Part shown: piece after piece, positions 21,402 through 29,719 of the stretch | Position numbering within the stretch: the stretch's first letter is position 1 | How the letters are laid out: the number at the start of each line of letters is the position of its first letter | Origin: Vulcanisaeta distributa JCM 11213 | Lineage (GTDB): Archaea > Thermoproteota > Thermoprotei > Thermoproteales > Thermocladiaceae | NCBI GenBank assembly: GCA_001316125.1 | Contig: BBCS01000002.1 | Span: 310,001 to 374,000, forward strand | DNA: 64,000 bases | Reading direction: 5' to 3' | Made by a program: the position numbers and the translations under genes | The notes under the pieces: model-generated | The model's input: only the letters and a program-made list of their open reading frames with translations | Told to the model about the DNA's origin: nothing | Database searches by the model: none

Positions 21402-21959
21402 ATGGCTAGGATTGACTGGAGCATTGATGCTGAGGACATAATTAAGAGGGTTAAGGAGATTTATGGAGCGAGTATTACCGAGGACCAGGTGGTCAAGGCC
21501 CTTGGTTATGAGTATAGGATTAGTTGGAAGAAGGCTGTTGAGGTTGCTAGGTTCATCAGGGGGGGCTTCACTATTAAGCAGGCTGAGGAGTACCTGAACA
21601 ATGTCATTAAGATGAGGCTCCAATACCAATAAGGAGGTTCACCAAGAAGCAGGCGCACCACACAACACCCTGGGAAGGCTGGCCAGTGGCTAAGTGGCCT
21701 GTTAAGGTTGCCAAGGCTTACCTGGAGGTTCTTAAGAACCTTGAGAATAACGCAAGTTATAGGGGGTCTTAATGTTGATAATGTGGTTATTATCCATGCC
21801 GCCATTCATAAGGGTCGTAAGATTAGGAATTACATGCCAAGGGCCTTTGGTAGGTCGACACCCTGGTTCCAGGACACTGTAACGATTGAGTTAGCCGGTG
21901 CTGAGATACCTGAGGAGAATGTACCAAAGAAGCTTAAGCTGAGACCAAAGCCTTACTGA
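21402..21959 (+). CDS. rpl22: Large ribosomal subunit protein uL22
   Basis: Archaeal uL22, about 185 residues, lining the peptide exit tunnel. The reconstructed protein contains A-R-F-I-R-G-F-T-I-K-Q-A (family I-R-G-M-T-L), the central [12 protein letters not shown] loop and a C-terminal [12 protein letters not shown]. Frameshifts: one C missing near 21621 and G5 for G4 near 21765. The G7 run at 21549-21555 adds a Gly to the conserved I-R-G turn. Breaks in a single-copy essential ribosomal gene argue that they are sequence errors. It stands alone, away from the usual S10/spc ribosomal cluster. Confidence 0.9.
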
Positions 21960-22330
21960 CGTCTCCTTAGGAAAATCACTGAGTACCTAATCCCCCCCAA
22001 CTTCCTAAGGAACTTTATTAACAATGAATCATCAGTAATCACCACAGGGTTCTTACCCCTCAGTTTCAGGGCTAAGACTATTAACGATACATCAGCATCA
22101 CTTAATAGTCTTGGTAGGTGGTAATTCTTCCGAGCAAGCACTATCTCCTCCTCACTAATGTCATAAACGCTTATGTTTAATATCTCAGGCACGACAGCGG
22201 CTCTAGCATCCTTTAACTCATTGACTACGTAATTCGTCGTTGCTAAATCACCCATTCCCATTAATGGGCGTAAATCCCTCATGTGGAGTATTGCAGACGT
22301 GTCAAGTATTACGGTATCTCTGGAACTCAT
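21953..22330 (-). CDS. PIN-domain ribonuclease-like protein
   Basis: PIN-domain protein of 125 residues. Acidic residues fit the family: I-L-D-T-S-A at the N-terminus, V-V-N-E-L-K-D, L-S-D-A-D-V-S-L-I-V-L-A-L, and I-T-D-D-S-L-L-I-K-F. The spacing resembles the Nob1/rRNA-processing PIN group more than VapC, but the Nob1 zinc ribbon is missing. Its 3' end overlaps the end of uL22 on the other strand. It overlaps the NAD kinase stop by 4 bases (ATGA) and is probably co-transcribed with it. No antitoxin-like partner is adjacent, so housekeeping RNA processing is more likely than a toxin. Confidence 0.75.
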   Translation of the reverse strand: MSSRDTVILDTSAILHMRDLRPLMGMGDLATTNYVVNELKDARAAVVPEILNISVYDISEEEIVLARKNYHLPRLLSDADVSLIVLALKLRGKNPVVITDDSLLIKFLRKLGGIRYSVIFLRRRQ

Positions 22331-23150
22331 GGTATGAATAACCTCCTAGACAACCTATCATACATCCTGTATTGGCGGGTTCTAACGAACCTAACCTTCC
22401 TATCACTCGGCACAATGCGTATCTCAGCACCCCCCCTCTGCGCAACAATACCATCACAGAGTATGTGAGCCACCTCACTAGTCAACACCTTAATGGGTAC
22501 CTCGTATGGGTGTACAATGGGGGGGACCAGAGCCCTTGAGAAAGGCGCAAGGGGGGGCACTATCAACTTCACTGCTAATCTACTATCGACTGCGGGCCCC
22601 CCCCTGCCGCCAGCGCATATGCCGTGGATCCCGTCGGCGTAGCTATTATGACCCCATCCATCCTAGCCCTCATTATCTCCTCACCACCATCCTCAACGAT
22701 AGTCACATTTATCAGGTGACCTGGGTCAACACCCTTAACTAAAACCTCATTTAATGCCGTGCACTCGAAGTCTGTGGCAATGGCCTTCAACGTGAATCTC
22801 TCCTCGATCGTATACTCCCCCCCCTTAACTATCTTATCAAGAACCTGGGGTAACTCCCTGGCACTCACGTCACTTAAATAATTAACCCTGCCAGTCCCTA
22901 TGTGAAGTATGGGGGGGGTGTTGATGGAATTTGAAATTTCATGAATGAACCTTAATACGGTCCCATCACCGCCAATCACCATGGCCATGTCGACGTCCTG
23001 GGAACCATCCCACTTTGGTATGCCTAGGTTCTTAACTTCCAAATCTCTAGCGGCGATTATCTCAACCCCCCCATTACTACTGAGTCTATTGATAATTAAT
23101 TTCGCTAATGCGTAATCCTCATACTTGCCAATGTACATTACTATCCTCAT
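22327..23150 (-). CDS. nadK: NAD kinase
   Basis: ATP-NAD kinase, about 272 residues, making NADP. Motifs: G-G-D-G-T-V-L-R-F, the N-E-V loop, and T-P-T-G-S-T-A-Y-A followed by A-A-G-G-P. The C8 run at 22597-22604 breaks the frame right after the glycine-rich loop; the expected reading is A-G-G-P-A-V-D-S-R-L-A-V-K. Other long runs (22430, 22511, 22551, 22817, 22911, 23066) each probably add a residue, for example V-P-P-L-A-P for V-P-L-A-P. This gene shows one of the densest sets of 7-8 base runs in the window. Its end overlaps the PIN gene start. Confidence 0.88.
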
Positions 23151-23250
23151 TAATACTCAAGTTAATGCATAACCAAGTGAATTAATAAGTAATTTCTCAG
23201 GGAATTACTCGATAGAAAACCTTTTATTAGCTCTAGCTATGTCGATTTGT

Positions 23251-23650
23251 ATGTCAACGAAACCAACAGAGGCAGGTTCTGTGAAGGAGGGTAGTTACAT
23301 AATGATTGATGGGGGAGCCGTGTAAGGTGGTTGAGGTTGAGAAGAGTAAGACTGGCAAGCATGGTTCCGCCAAGGTGAGGATTGTGGGTATTGGCGTCTT
23401 TGATAATGTAAAAAGGACATTAATAGTGCCTGCTGATGCCCAGGTTGAGGTGCCGATTATTGAGAAGTTCGTTGCTCAGGTCGTGGCTAAGGTTGGCGAT
23501 TCCTGGCAGTTGATGGACCTTAGGAGTTACAGCACCTTTGAGGTTAGTCAGGACCAAATGGAGGAGGAGGTTAAGGGTAGGATTGAGCCCGGTGTTGAGG
23601 TTGAGGTTTGGGATATCGCTGGGCGGAGGAAGATAATTAGGGTTAGATAA
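23251..23650 (+). CDS. eif5A: Translation factor aIF5A (hypusine-containing)
   Basis: Archaeal IF5A, about 133 residues, helping ribosomes through difficult peptide bonds. The hypusine loop [10 protein letters not shown] is intact, and the C-terminal OB domain is present. ATG 23251 ([16 protein letters not shown]) lies about 30 bases after a TATA-like stretch; an ATG at 23239 would be too close to it. G5 at 23311-23315 should be G4 and splits the gene in the first domain (I-D-G-E-P-C-K-V-V). Confidence 0.92.
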
Positions 23651-23656
23651 TTAAAA

Positions 23657-24222
23657 TTAACCAACGAAGATCCTGTATTGATCAGCACCCTGTAACTCCC
23701 TCAATATCCTATCAATAATTAACTTCTCAGGGTCAATACCAACCCTACTCTTTATATCCTCAAAGGACTGGAATGGCTTCTTCCTCCTCTCCTCAAGTAT
23801 TTGCCAAAGGGTCTTCTTACCAATGCCCCCCCTGAGGAGCTCGAGACTATGCATCTTAAGGGTTATTGGCCCAGCCTTATTGAAGAAGTCCACGAACTAC
23901 TCTCCTGGGCCTTAATAATCTTGGCAATAACCTCGGGAAGGGCGTTCTTAGCCTCGTTGGTGAGCTCGTCGTAGCTAATCCTCCTCACAATCTTATTCAC
24001 CTTATCCCTAGTCCCACTGCCTATGTAAACCCTCTCACCAACCTCAGCCGTTGCATTAGGCTTAAGCGTTAACTCAAGGAGCGTGAAGAATTGCTCGCCA
24101 ACGGCCTGTACATAAGCCTCATTCCTTGGGAAGCCCTTCTTTATTAAGGACGGATCCTTAATGAGCATCTGCTCCGGAGGTATTATATCGAGTATGTATG
24201 CATAGTCCTCCCTCTTAACCAT
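23657..24222 (-). CDS. DUF655 family nucleic-acid binding protein
   Basis: Archaeal DUF655 protein, about 188 residues. The N-terminal part starts M-V-K-R-E-D-Y-A-Y-I-L-D and is OB-like. After a frameshift near 23898 comes the helix-hairpin-helix region F-F-N-K-A-G-P, M-H-S-L-E-L-L-R-G-I-G-K-K (G written twice by the C7 run at 23826). Role unknown; family members sit with rpoF in many archaea, as here (gap 13 after rpoF, same strand). A G5 run at 24231-24235 before the ATG looks like its ribosome binding site. Confidence 0.85.
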
Positions 24223-24235
24223 TCAGAACACCCCC

Positions 24236-24583
24236 TTAGGAACCCCTGGCATTCTTTAGTAGGTTAAGGATCTCCTCAACATCCTTATCACTAAACTCCC
24301 TCTTCTCAGTCCCAAGCAGTACCCTAAGCTCATCAGCTGTCTGCGGCATCAAATCAACTATCTGAATAGCGGTTAGCCTAGCCAGGCCGAACCTCTTCAT
24401 CAATTCCGAAATCAATTCCCTAGCCTTGTCTGGACCAACCTTGGAGAACTTCCTGAGGTAGTCCAGGGTGTTGTTGACAACCTCGTCCGTAATACCGGGG
24501 TTAGCACTGAGTAGTTTCTCCTCGAGAATCCTGAGTGCCTCTGCCATGGGAATATCCTCAGAATTAATGATACGCTTAACCAC
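24236..24583 (-). CDS. rpoF: RNA polymerase subunit F (Rpo4)
   Basis: Rpo4/RpoF, 115 residues, forming the stalk of RNA polymerase with Rpo7. The sequence fits the family's all-helical layout and its typical end (T-A-I-Q-I-V-D-L-M-P, T-A-D-E-L-R-V-L-L, then F-S-D-K-D-V-E-E-I-L). The frame is intact and free of 7-base runs. It is transcribed away from eL21 and into DUF655. In most archaea eL21, rpoF and DUF655 run in one direction, so the divergent eL21 here is unusual. Confidence 0.9.
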   Translation of the reverse strand: MVKRIINSEDIPMAEALRILEEKLLSANPGITDEVVNNTLDYLRKFSKVGPDKARELISELMKRFGLARLTAIQIVDLMPQTADELRVLLGTEKREFSDKDVEEILNLLKNARGS

Positions 24584-24693
24584 AATAAATCCCTAATAAA
24601 AATCCCTATTTAAATTTAAGGATTGGCGAAAATGAGTCATTAATGAAGGGAATGCTTAAATACTCCATAGAGTGATGGTGCTTGGGGTTCATC

Positions 24694-25019
24694 GTGCACC
24701 GAACACACGGTCTTCGTTACAAGTCGAGGAAGCTACTCAGTAAGAAGCCCAGGGAGAAGGGTAGGCCGGGGATTTCCAGGTGGCTCTACGAGTATAACGT
24801 GGGTGATAAGGTTGTCATTGACATAGACCCAACATTCATAACCACAGCACCACATAGGAGGTATCAGGGCAAGGTGGGCACAATAATCGGCAGGAGGGGG
24901 GGTAAGGCCTACGAGATCGAGATATACGTTGGCGGTAAGAGGAAAGTGATCATAACGACACCCGACACATTGTACCCTTCAAGGTCCAGCCCACCGAGAC
25001 TAAGGAATCGGCATCATGA
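24694..25019 (+). CDS. rpl21e: Large ribosomal subunit protein eL21
   Basis: Archaeal eL21, about 108 residues. Family features: H-G-L-R-Y-K-S-R-K-L-L then K-P-R-E-K-G, the G-D-K-V-V-I-D-I-D-P-T segment, P-H-R-R-Y-Q-G-K-V-G and R-R-G-K-A-Y-E-I (an extra Gly from the G7 run 24896-24902). GTG 24694 matches the family start; TTG 24682 is the alternative and fits leaderless spacing better. A frameshift near 24968 (one C missing) hides the end H-I-V-P-F-K-V-Q-P-T-E-T-K-E, which moves the stop to 25017-25019, one base before the convergent Pus10 stop. Confidence 0.9.
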
Positions 25020-26257
25020 TTAATCACTTATATTGAGTATATCAATCTCAACAGGCCTGATACTAAAGCCCAATGTACCGGCGATACTTGGCTCAACATC
25101 CCCATAACCACCATGCACAAAACCCCTAATGTATAGGTTGCCCTGACACCTAATCAGGAACTCCACAAGCCTATCCCTGATAACCCTACCATCAAGCTCA
25201 TAAACCATGCTAACCCTCCTCCTAACCCTACGACCACGTCTAAACACCTGAACCACCTGCCTATTCCTGAAATAGTCATGTAGCGACCTAATGTTCTCAT
25301 CAGTGACTGGGTTATCGGTAATTGCCAGTACTCTATACGTAATCACGTAATCCCTGACCCTAGCCTTCATTCTAACCACCGCGGAGGCCCTAACCCTGGA
25401 TAGGTTATCGAGCATAACGTCATAGCCTGAATCCTTGAGTAATGCATAGACATCATTAACATCAGGCCTTTTACCAGGTTTGACTACCTGCAGTATTACT
25501 GGTCTACCATTACCAAGGACCCTGACACCCATTGGATCCTCACCACCAGTATGTATTATCACGTCCTGGGCATTATATGCCTGTATTACCTTATCAATAG
25601 GCCACTTAATTTGTCCCTCTTCATTAGTTAGCCTATGGATCTTCCTATACCTAGCCGATATGTATATTGGCATTACCTGCACCTCAATGGAACCCGTACT
25701 AATGTCTATGACCACCTCCACATCAGGCTCCTCCCTGTTAAATGGTACGCCGAGTATTGCCGAGACCCTCTTACCTAACTCCCTATTGATCTCGCGCTTG
25801 ATGGACTCAGCACTCGATATGTTAAACTCAGTGGTTATGCTCAACTCCCTATTCAGGATATCCAACGGCACCTTACTACCTAACCTAAAGGACCTAAACT
25901 CAATGCCAAGGGACCTGAGGCTATTCACGATATTATTAGCCCACTCATCAAGCTTATTGAAGATGGTATCGCCACACACATAGCACCTAGTAGGCGATAC
26001 GTTAATACCCATGTTACTTAGGAACTTTATACTTGGTTCATGACCACTCATCGCCAGCGCCTTAACATCATTAAGTAACTCATCACTTAACCCCTCACTT
26101 AATATCCTCTCATGAATCCTCATCAATAGGTAATCCTTAATCGCCCTACCCTCTCCTCATTATCAAGCCCAGTGCCCAACCTAGCGAATAACCTACCTAA
26201 GCAGTGATTACACAGTGGGTACTTCCTCAGTATATCCATGGCCTTCTCAATACTCAT
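25020..26257 (-). CDS. pus10: tRNA pseudouridine synthase Pus10
   Basis: Pus10 makes pseudouridine 54 and/or 55 in the tRNA T-loop. About 412 residues. The N-terminal THUMP/zinc region holds C-N-H-C-L-G-R-L-F (recovered by repairing a shift near 26153) and C-Y-V-C-G, together a four-Cys zinc site. The catalytic domain shows H-T-G-G-E-D, with the presumed catalytic Asp, then G-V-R-V-L-G-N-G-R-P, the family's D-V-R-M-L-G-x-G-R-P motif in altered form. The last 80 residues form the usual mixed domain ending I-L-N-I-S-D. ATG 26257 gives the full zinc site. No 7-base runs lie in the catalytic part. Confidence 0.9.
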
Positions 26258-26314
26258 ATTAACACGTATACCGGACGTAGTAAGTATATTAAAGCATATA
26301 ATTAAGAGGTTTCC

Positions 26315-26873
26315 GTGGACCCATACCTAATTGGCGCCTTCATGAACGAGTGCTCGGTGATTTGGAGAAGCATCGAGGGCTTTTCCAACGCGGTTGACTA
26401 CGTGAGGTCATTGGAGTCAGGGATCACCATGAGTAATAACATTCTTAACGCAACAAGTAGCCTATGCAATGAGGTAAATAAAATCCTGCAGAAGCCAACT
26501 AGGTTGCTAATGTTTTTCAATGCTAATGATTGGATTAGATTGCTCAGGGGGGGCTTTATGACTTTTATGGGGGGGAATTAATCGACCCAGAGCCAGCCTT
26601 GATATTCCCAATTTCGTACTCAGCATTAGGATACCAAATAAGTCGCTGGGACTTGCATTGAGGATTGCATTGAAGTTCCTGGGCATTAATAGTAATGTGT
26701 TTCCTGGCAATGACGGCAAACTCTACCTGGTAATCCACGAGAGAGAGTCAATAGCCAGGTTTATAAAGACCGTGAAGCCGCATTTAGACCCTGAATTGAA
26801 TATAGCCCTAAGAAACAAGTGGATTAAGCATTACATAGGCTCTGGCGAGCCCCTGGTAATCATTAAGGAGTAG
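26315..26873 (+). CDS. Unknown protein, possibly LAGLIDADG-fold
   Basis: About 187 residues after repair; I do not recognise it with confidence. The middle reads L-L-R-G-L-Y-D-F-Y-G-E-L-I-D-P-E-P, and the C-terminal half (S-L-G-L-A-L-R-I-A-L-K-F-L-G-I, then F-I-K-T-V-K-P-H-L-D-P-E-L-N) recalls the helix and beta pattern of stand-alone LAGLIDADG proteins, but the signature is weak. Frameshifts occur around the G7 at 26547-26553 and near 26636 (C2 for C3). GTG 26315 lies 57 bases from the divergent Pus10 start, so the two share a promoter region with a TATA-like catataatta. Confidence 0.5.
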
Positions 26874-26926
26874 TCTCAGCCGGTTTAGGCCTCGCCATCG
26901 ATCGGCGTGGGTTCAACTCATCATTG
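26873..26926 (-). ncRNA. Candidate box C/D guide sRNA, minus strand
   Basis: Reading the minus strand from 26924: box C ATGATGA (26918-26924), 12-base guide (26906-26917), D' CCGA (26902-26905, one mismatch to CTGA), 3-base spacer, C' ATGGCGA (26892-26898, degenerate), 12-base guide (26880-26891), and box D CTGA (26876-26879). The two 12-base guides and short spacer are the archaeal C/D sRNA layout. A TTAATA stretch (around 26946-26952) lies 25 bases before box C. The D' guide is complementary to a tRNA T-arm-like sequence. The weaker internal boxes keep this below certainty. Confidence 0.6.
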
Positions 26927-26933
26927 CAATTAC

Positions 26934-26941
26934 TATTTAAG
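26934..26941 (+). promoter_or_regulatory. TATA box for the plus-strand C/D sRNA
   Basis: The stretch tatttaag lies about 25 bases before the expected sRNA 5' end (around 26960-26962), the spacing seen for the protein-gene promoters here. Confidence 0.45.
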
Positions 26942-26959
26942 GGGCTGCGTATTAAGCTT

Positions 26960-27016
26960 TGTTGTGATGACAGGTGATTACTGATTTAACCGTGATGATG
27001 CGTGTGAGGGCTGATT
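26960..27016 (+). ncRNA. Box C/D guide sRNA, plus strand
   Basis: All four boxes are perfect: C GTGATGA (26964-26970), 10-base guide caggtgatta, D' CTGA (26981-26984), 7-base spacer, C' GTGATGA (26992-26998), 12-base guide tgcgtgtgaggg, and D CTGA (27011-27014). Archaeal C/D sRNAs of this layout bind L7Ae, Nop5 and fibrillarin and direct 2'-O-methylation of the base paired to the fifth position upstream of D or D'. Predicted targets are cytidines within TAATCACCTG and CCCTCACACGCA; I cannot place them in rRNA or tRNA from here. Its 3' end meets the stop of rfbC on the other strand. Confidence 0.82.
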
Positions 27017-27585
27017 ATATTGGGTAGTCGAAGTTTGTCTCCGCCTGCCTGAGCGGTGGGCATTTGCTGTCCTTCTCACTGATTATCACGTTTTCCCTAA
27101 TCGGCCATGGTATGCCTATTTCAGGATCATTCCAGGCAACGCACCTCTCATGCTGCGGGCTATACTCCTTGGTCTGTAGGTATAGGAATAATGTGTCGTC
27201 CTCGAGGGCTTGAAATCCATGGGCAAAGCCCGGCGGTACCCAGAGTAGCCTCGGGTTGTCAGCCGAGAGCTCGACCATTACGTACTTACCAAACCAGGGT
27301 GAACCCCCCCTCCTAACGTCAACAGCCACATCAACTACGCGACCCCTAATCACCGTGACTAGCTTCCCCCTGCTCCATGGGCTTAAGCTGGTAGTGAAGC
27401 CCACGTACGACACCACGCCTCGACTTACTTAGGCTTACTTGGACGAAGTCATAAGGAACACCGCCAGCTAGGAAGTCTGTCCTCTTGTAAAGCTCCGCGA
27501 AGAAGCCCCTGACATCTGGGAAGAACACGGGCTCCACCAGTATCACGTCGGGTATTTCAAGCCTCACAAAGTTCTTAAATGGCAT
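27015..27585 (-). CDS. rfbC: dTDP-4-dehydrorhamnose 3,5-epimerase (RmlC/RfbC)
   Basis: Cupin-type 3,5-epimerase of about 190 residues in dTDP-L-rhamnose synthesis. It shows F-F-P-D-V-R-G-F-F-A-E, the catalytic R-G-L-H-Y-Q, A-V-D-V-R-R-G-S-P-W-F-G-K-Y (an extra Gly from the C7 run at 27304-27310) and V-P-P-G-F-A-H-G-F. C5 at 27366-27370 should be C4 and splits the gene (Q-G-K-L-V-T-V-I-R-G). No other rml gene is in the window. An isolated copy fits surface-glycan synthesis together with the NDP-sugar genes at 16.6-18.4 kb. Confidence 0.9.
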
Positions 27586-27691
27586 GGTTAAGCCATAGTA
27601 ACATGGATTAAAAAGAATACCCCGCAGGCCTAATTAGATAGAGTGACTTCTGGAAATTGGTTAATAAGCCAGTCATTAACCACGTTACTTA

Positions 27692-28297
27692 ATGAATGCT
27701 GTTGTTAAGCCGGAGATAGTGGTGACGCTTAATGGTGAGAATGTAGGCGTGATTCCAAGGTATGATAGCGAGTATGTACTTATGAGGGAGAGGGACTTCA
27801 ACGTAATACTCGATAATACGAACCTCGAGATAATGCTAGCCGTGATAAGTGGACACAACACATTTACGCAGATTATGAAGAGAACGAACTTGCAGAGAGG
27901 TAAATTATCAAGACATCTAAGGAGAATGTTAAATGCTGGTTGGATTATTAAGAGTGGTAATAGGTATTTACCCAGTGGGCGCATTTACGTTGTTTATGAT
28001 GTACGTGATGTTGACGGCGAGATAATGCTTAGTATATTAATGAGTAAGGGCGCATTTATTGACCCATTTCATGGACTTGTGATAATAAATGGTGAACCAC
28101 TGAGTAATTACTGCTCAACCTGCCCACTCAGGCAGGCCTGTGTTAATAATGTTAAGTCCCTGGCCCGTAAGTACAACGTTGAATTAAGGGGGGGTGCTGA
28201 GCCAAGCGAAGCCTATGTGGAGCTGTTCAGGGAGTTGGTTAGGAGGGATTTGATCAAGAAGTTTAGGAGTGGTTGGAGGATCGTTGTTATGAGGTAA
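27692..28297 (+). CDS. Winged-helix transcription regulator with a Cys cluster
   Basis: About 201 residues. A winged-helix fold spans about residues 45-105 (I-M-L-A-V-I-S-G-H then R-G-K-L-S-R-H-L-R-R-M-L-N-A-G-W-I). The C-terminal part carries C-S-T-C-P-L-R-Q-A-C, three cysteines that could bind metal or an Fe-S cluster or act as a redox switch. The frame is intact; G7 (28188-28194) adds a Gly. The function is inferred from the fold only. The roadblock gene follows at a distance of 45 bases but has its own TATA box. Confidence 0.6.
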   Translation: MNAVVKPEIVVTLNGENVGVIPRYDSEYVLMRERDFNVILDNTNLEIMLAVISGHNTFTQIMKRTNLQRGKLSRHLRRMLNAGWIIKSGNRYLPSGRIYVVYDVRDVDGEIMLSILMSKGAFIDPFHGLVIINGEPLSNYCSTCPLRQACVNNVKSLARKYNVELRGGAEPSEAYVELFRELVRRDLIKKFRSGWRIVVMR

Positions 28298-28342
28298 TTG
28301 GAAGATATGTTTATATTCACCTAGGAATTGAATAATAAGGTA

Positions 28343-28717
28343 ATGGAGGAGGTCAGTGATGCCTTAAGTAAGGTTGCTAGGGAGTTCCTAAACAGCACTG
28401 ATATTATAAGTGGCATATACATTGCATCCCTTGACGGGCTCCTGGTGGCTCATGCGTCGAGGATTGATGTTGACCCAGACCGTGTAGCCGCAATGGTGGC
28501 TTCACTCAGCGCCGTGGGTGACAGGGTTAGTAAGGAGTTACTTAATGAGGATTCTAGCCACGTAATTGTTCAGGCAAGTACGGGCTATATAATAATTAAG
28601 AGGTTTAGGGACTTGGCAATCGGTGTTTTGGTGCAGAGTGGCGATGATTCAACGATAGGGCTCACGATGCTCGAGCTAGAGAGACTCATTTCATTGATAC
28701 AGAGACAGTTGAGGTAA
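28343..28717 (+). CDS. Roadblock/LC7-domain protein
   Basis: Single roadblock/LC7 domain of about 124 residues: G-I-Y-I-A-S-L-D-G-L-L-V-A-H, then M-V-A-S-L-S-A-V-G-D-R, V-I-V-Q and I-I-I-K-R-F. Such proteins (MglB-like) bind small GTPases or form scaffolds; no Ras-like GTPase is adjacent, so the partner is unknown. ATG 28343 is chosen because a TATA box (tttatatt, around 28309-28316) lies 30 bases upstream; TTG 28328 is too near to it. The frame is intact and free of 7-base runs. Confidence 0.8.
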   Translation: MEEVSDALSKVAREFLNSTDIISGIYIASLDGLLVAHASRIDVDPDRVAAMVASLSAVGDRVSKELLNEDSSHVIVQASTGYIIIKRFRDLAIGVLVQSGDDSTIGLTMLELERLISLIQRQLR

Positions 28718-28772
28718 TAATCCAATGATGCGGGTAAGGTTTTACTAAATGCGTAAGATTAGTTAATGCGTT

Positions 28773-29183
28773 ATGAGGGTCGTCACAAAGGAGATAACCA
28801 TACAAAGTAGGAGGCGTAGGGAGGTCATTAACATAACAAGCTACATAGAGGATTTCATTAAGAGCTCCGGCATAAGAAATGGCATGGTCTTAGTCTTCCT
28901 GCCACACGCAACTTCAGCCCTATTTGCCAACGAGGATGAACCAAGGATAAGGAGGGATTATGAGAACTTATTCGAAAGGTTAGTACCCGTTAATGGTAAT
29001 TATTACCACAACGAGATCGATAATAACGCCGATGCGCACCTCTTAACGTCAATTTTCAAGCAATTCTACATACTACCAATCGTTAATGGCGAACTCATCC
29101 GCGGGACTTGGCAGGAGGTCTTCCTGGCAGAATTCGATGGGCCTAGGAATAGGAGAGTCGTCCTTGTGGCACTTGGTGAATGA
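28773..29183 (+). CDS. YjbQ/UPF0047 family protein
   Basis: YjbQ-type protein of 136 residues. It shows L-P-H-A-T-S-A-L-F-A-N-E-D-E-P and N-N-A-D-A-H-L-L-T-S, the two conserved His-containing stretches of the family, and the ending E-F-D-G-P-R-N-R-R-V-V-L. Some relatives have weak thiamine-phosphate synthase activity; the natural role is unclear. The frame is intact. Confidence 0.85.
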   Translation: MRVVTKEITIQSRRRREVINITSYIEDFIKSSGIRNGMVLVFLPHATSALFANEDEPRIRRDYENLFERLVPVNGNYYHNEIDNNADAHLLTSIFKQFYILPIVNGELIRGTWQEVFLAEFDGPRNRRVVLVALGE

Positions 29184-29192
29184 ATGCCTTAA

Positions 29193-29685
29193 TTAGAAAT
29201 TCTTATTAAAACTGAAACCATACCTAGCCCTCAACTCCCTATAATTTTCGAGAGGCTCCGTGTAGGCAACTAGGTGCTCAGCTACGTAAATAGGTGCTCC
29301 AAGCCTCACGGCTATTGCAGTGGCATCACTTGGCCTAGCATCCAGTTGGAATGTCTCATTTGTCCTGTTATCCTTAATGAATATTGTGGCTAGGTAAACA
29401 CCGTCAATCATTGCATCAATAGTAACCTTCTCAACAACGACGTCCAGCCTATTAATTAAGTCAACAAGTAAATCGTGGGTTAATGGCCTATGAAATGAGA
29501 CAAGCCCCAGGGCCTTCTTTATTGAGAATGACGCGGTCACGTCTATCCTAATGGGTAGTACCCTATCATCCCATTCCTCCGTTGTGAAGAGCATGACTGC
29601 AACACCCTCTTCGGGGGATTTCAATTACATCCAGAAGATCAGCCTTCAAGTACTTCGAATTACCTGAACTTCCCTCTCTGACCAT
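29193..29685 (-). CDS. DUF151 bifunctional-nuclease-like protein
   Basis: About 163 residues. The conserved L-D-A-R-P-S-D-A-T-A-I-A-V-R-L-G-A-P-I-Y-V motif defines the DUF151 family, whose plant and thermotoga members have nuclease activity. C5 at about 29604-29608 should be C4. Repairing it moves the start from inside the gene to ATG 29685 (M-V-R-E-G-S-S-G-N-S-K-Y-L-K). A C7 run (29704-29710) lies in the non-coding leader. Confidence 0.8.
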
Positions 29686-29719
29686 TATACTAACATTAAA
29701 CAACCCCCCCTTTATTTAC

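Noticed and set aside
25480..25983. Long plus-strand frame inside Pus10.
   Set aside because: It is antisense to a well-conserved enzyme and rich in Ser, Thr and Leu from codon complementarity, without a promoter.
26890..26925. A tRNA gene, suggested by gggttcaac on the plus strand.
   Set aside because: No complementary 3' T-stem or acceptor stem follows. The same bases fit better as the guide of a minus-strand C/D sRNA.
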